The notes under the pieces were generated by a model. The model had not been told where the DNA came from, searched no databases, and saw only the letters and a list, made by a program, of their open reading frames with translations. DNA of 64,000 nucleotides from Chitinophagales bacterium. Its GTDB lineage: Bacteria > Bacteroidota > Bacteroidia > Chitinophagales > JADIYW01. The position numbers and the translations under genes are program-made. Position 1 is the stretch's first letter. Every line of letters begins with the position of its first letter. Shown here one piece after another: positions 62,895-64,000 of this stretch. The stretch lies in the NCBI GenBank assembly GCA_020636545.1, contig JACJXS010000012.1, positions 62,001 through 126,000 of the forward strand, in the 5' to 3' direction.

Positions 62895-63998
62895 CTAATT
62901 TTTGAGTCGAATTGGAAAATCTAAATCCAGCTTGTAAGTAAAGGTATTTATTAATTCATCGCTGGAGCTACCTTGTAACAATCCAATTAATTTTTCAATA
63001 TTTATAATATTTCTATGTTTAGTATTGATTCTATTTCCTGCATAATTTATTTGAATATCGCAATGCTTATTATATTCACTAATAAAAATTGCAATGGTTA
63101 TATTGTAATTATTAGCACCATAAAAATACTTTATCATATTAATACAGATATTGTAAATAATATAACTCGATACTTCATCTAGGTTTTTGATAGTATCATC
63201 TGCATGAAACCTGATTGGATTGGGTTTTACTTCATTATAATGATCGATTTCATCATTAATGGCAATATACAAACCAAATTTTATCAATGTTGGTGGCAAT
63301 AAATCATGTGAAAACTTACGGATTTTTTGTGTAGTACTATCTAATTGTTGAATGATCCCTTCCAATGTCTTTTTTTCAGTATTGTCCTTTGTTTTTATGG
63401 AAGATAATTTCATTTTTGCCATTGCCATAAGGATTCCAATTCCATCATGCAACTCCTTTCCTACTCTTTTTCGCTCGCTTAATTGTGCAGTAACTGCACC
63501 AAATATTTGCTGTGCATTAATTTTTCCAATTTCTTTACGCATGGCTTTATTGTCTTTAACAACTTGTCTAACTTTCCAAATCACTGTAAATGATATCAAT
63601 AAAAATATAATAAAAGTATTCAAATAAGGGAAAATCAATTTTAAATTGATTTCGTCAAAATACCTAGATGAAGAAGGAACAGGATAAAAAAGGAAAAATG
63701 CATACGAGGCAAAAAAAGCTATAGAAAAAAGAAAAACGGATTTGTCATTTAGTTTAAAATATGCGATATAAAATGAAGTAATAATTAATAATACACAAAT
63801 GACGATATAAAAATACTGAAACAAATAGAAAATATCTCTAATAATCGGTGTATAAAATCCAGTGCCTAAAGAAATAAATATACTTAAAACACCAATAAAT
63901 ATGACCAATTTGATATATTTATCTAAGGAAAAATCATTAAGTCTTTTAATAATAAATGACCTAAAAAAATTAAGTCCAAAAATTAAATAAAGCAACAA
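62895..63998 (-). CDS. sensor histidine kinase with degenerate ATPase domain (5' end beyond the window)
   Basis: At least 367 residues; the N-terminus is cut by the window end. Five or so membrane helices (about 1-145) precede a coiled coil and a HisKA_3-type site, RKRVGKELHDGIGILMAMAKMK, with an intact phosphoacceptor His. The following ATPase domain is aligned by IIYNICINMIKYF (normally IIQE-xxNN-IIKHA) and QINYAGNRI (normally VEDNGIGF). The N-box Glu is Asn and the G1 Asp is Tyr, and the Gly loops are lost. It is likely a signalling protein with weak or no kinase activity; a response regulator may lie outside the window. Confidence 0.72.
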   Translation of the reverse strand: MLLYLIFGLNFFRSFIIKRLNDFSLDKYIKLVIFIGVLSIFISLGTGFYTPIIRDIFYLFQYFYIVICVLLIITSFYIAYFKLNDKSVFLFSIAFFASYAFFLFYPVPSSSRYFDEINLKLIFPYLNTFIIFLLISFTVIWKVRQVVKDNKAMRKEIGKINAQQIFGAVTAQLSERKRVGKELHDGIGILMAMAKMKLSSIKTKDNTEKKTLEGIIQQLDSTTQKIRKFSHDLLPPTLIKFGLYIAINDEIDHYNEVKPNPIRFHADDTIKNLDEVSSYIIYNICINMIKYFYGANNYNITIAIFISEYNKHCDIQINYAGNRINTKHRNIINIEKLIGLLQGSSSDELINTFTYKLDLDFPIRLKN

Positions 63999-64000
63999 TG

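Overview
The window is a contiguous, gene-dense chromosomal segment from a member of the phylum Bacteroidota (Bacteroidetes). Signs of this are the very AT-rich sequence, the general lack of Shine-Dalgarno sites, promoters of the form TTTG-N18-20-TAnnTTTG, two large secreted proteins with type IX secretion (T9SS) C-terminal domains (one type A, one gliding-type/type B), and a tmRNA tag starting with Gly-Glu as in relatives. I cannot name the genus; an uncultured environmental lineage is possible. I recognised no rRNA, CRISPR array, prophage, complete insertion sequence or conjugative element, so this reads as core genome and not an island.

Layout. 1-9.2 kb: a PLP desulfhydrase/ACC-deaminase homologue, tRNA-Arg(UCG), thioesterase, rarA, a double universal stress protein, 3-hydroxybutyryl-CoA dehydrogenase, a GH36 alpha-galactosidase, rraA, two tandem SRPBCC genes and an SDR. 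9.2-11.7 kb: a minus-strand run (tdk, chalcone-isomerase-like, aroQ, DUF393, DUF488). 11.7-14.3 kb: a Glu/Lys-rich repeat protein converging on waaA (Kdo transferase). 14.4-21.85 kb: an exopolysaccharide/nucleotide-sugar operon (UDP-sugar dehydrogenase, rmlB, SLBB export protein, Wzz-like protein, rmlC, cysQ) closed by a 20-bp hairpin. 21.9-24.8 kb: a secreted endonuclease-I protein. 24.9-28.6 kb: trpF, queG, ferritin, a SET protein and fbp on the minus strand. 28.7-32 kb: lysC and rpsA. 32.4-40 kb: gcvP, arsC, an NlpC/P60 protein and a 1168-residue outer-membrane protein. 40.1-44.6 kb: an alanine-racemase-fold enzyme, a TMTC-like membrane/TPR protein and xerD. 44.6-50.2 kb: a membrane-peroxiredoxin fusion, an outer-membrane barrel, a TPR protein, and aroE plus a fatty-acid desaturase that are both broken by indels. 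50.3-57.2 kb: a T9SS gliding-type protein, ribE, a small outer-membrane protein, an alpha/beta-hydrolase lipoprotein, trpA and a cation exchanger. 57.2-64 kb: tmRNA, a degraded ORF, a DsbA/FrnE protein, amt, thyA, purB and a sensor kinase cut by the window end.

How the genes connect. There are pieces of aromatic amino acid synthesis (aroQ, aroE, trpF, trpA), aspartate-family and one-carbon metabolism (lysC, gcvP, thyA, purB), cell-envelope assembly (waaA, the polysaccharide operon, barrels, T9SS cargo), redox and stress handling (usp, ferritin, DsbA-like, peroxiredoxin-like fusion, arsC) and ribosome rescue and translation (ssrA, rpsA, queG, tRNA-Arg).

I did not find a convincing undescribed multigene system. 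The observations most worth a second look are: a sensor kinase with an intact phosphoacceptor His but an eroded ATPase domain; a lipoprotein hydrolase with a displaced nucleophile; a cluster of five one-base disruptions within 750 bases across aroE and the desaturase; a DUF488 gene whose only ATG is followed three codons later by a stop; a two-domain membrane/peroxiredoxin-like fusion; and several unusually readable promoter/terminator arrangements, one giving a nearly leaderless mRNA.
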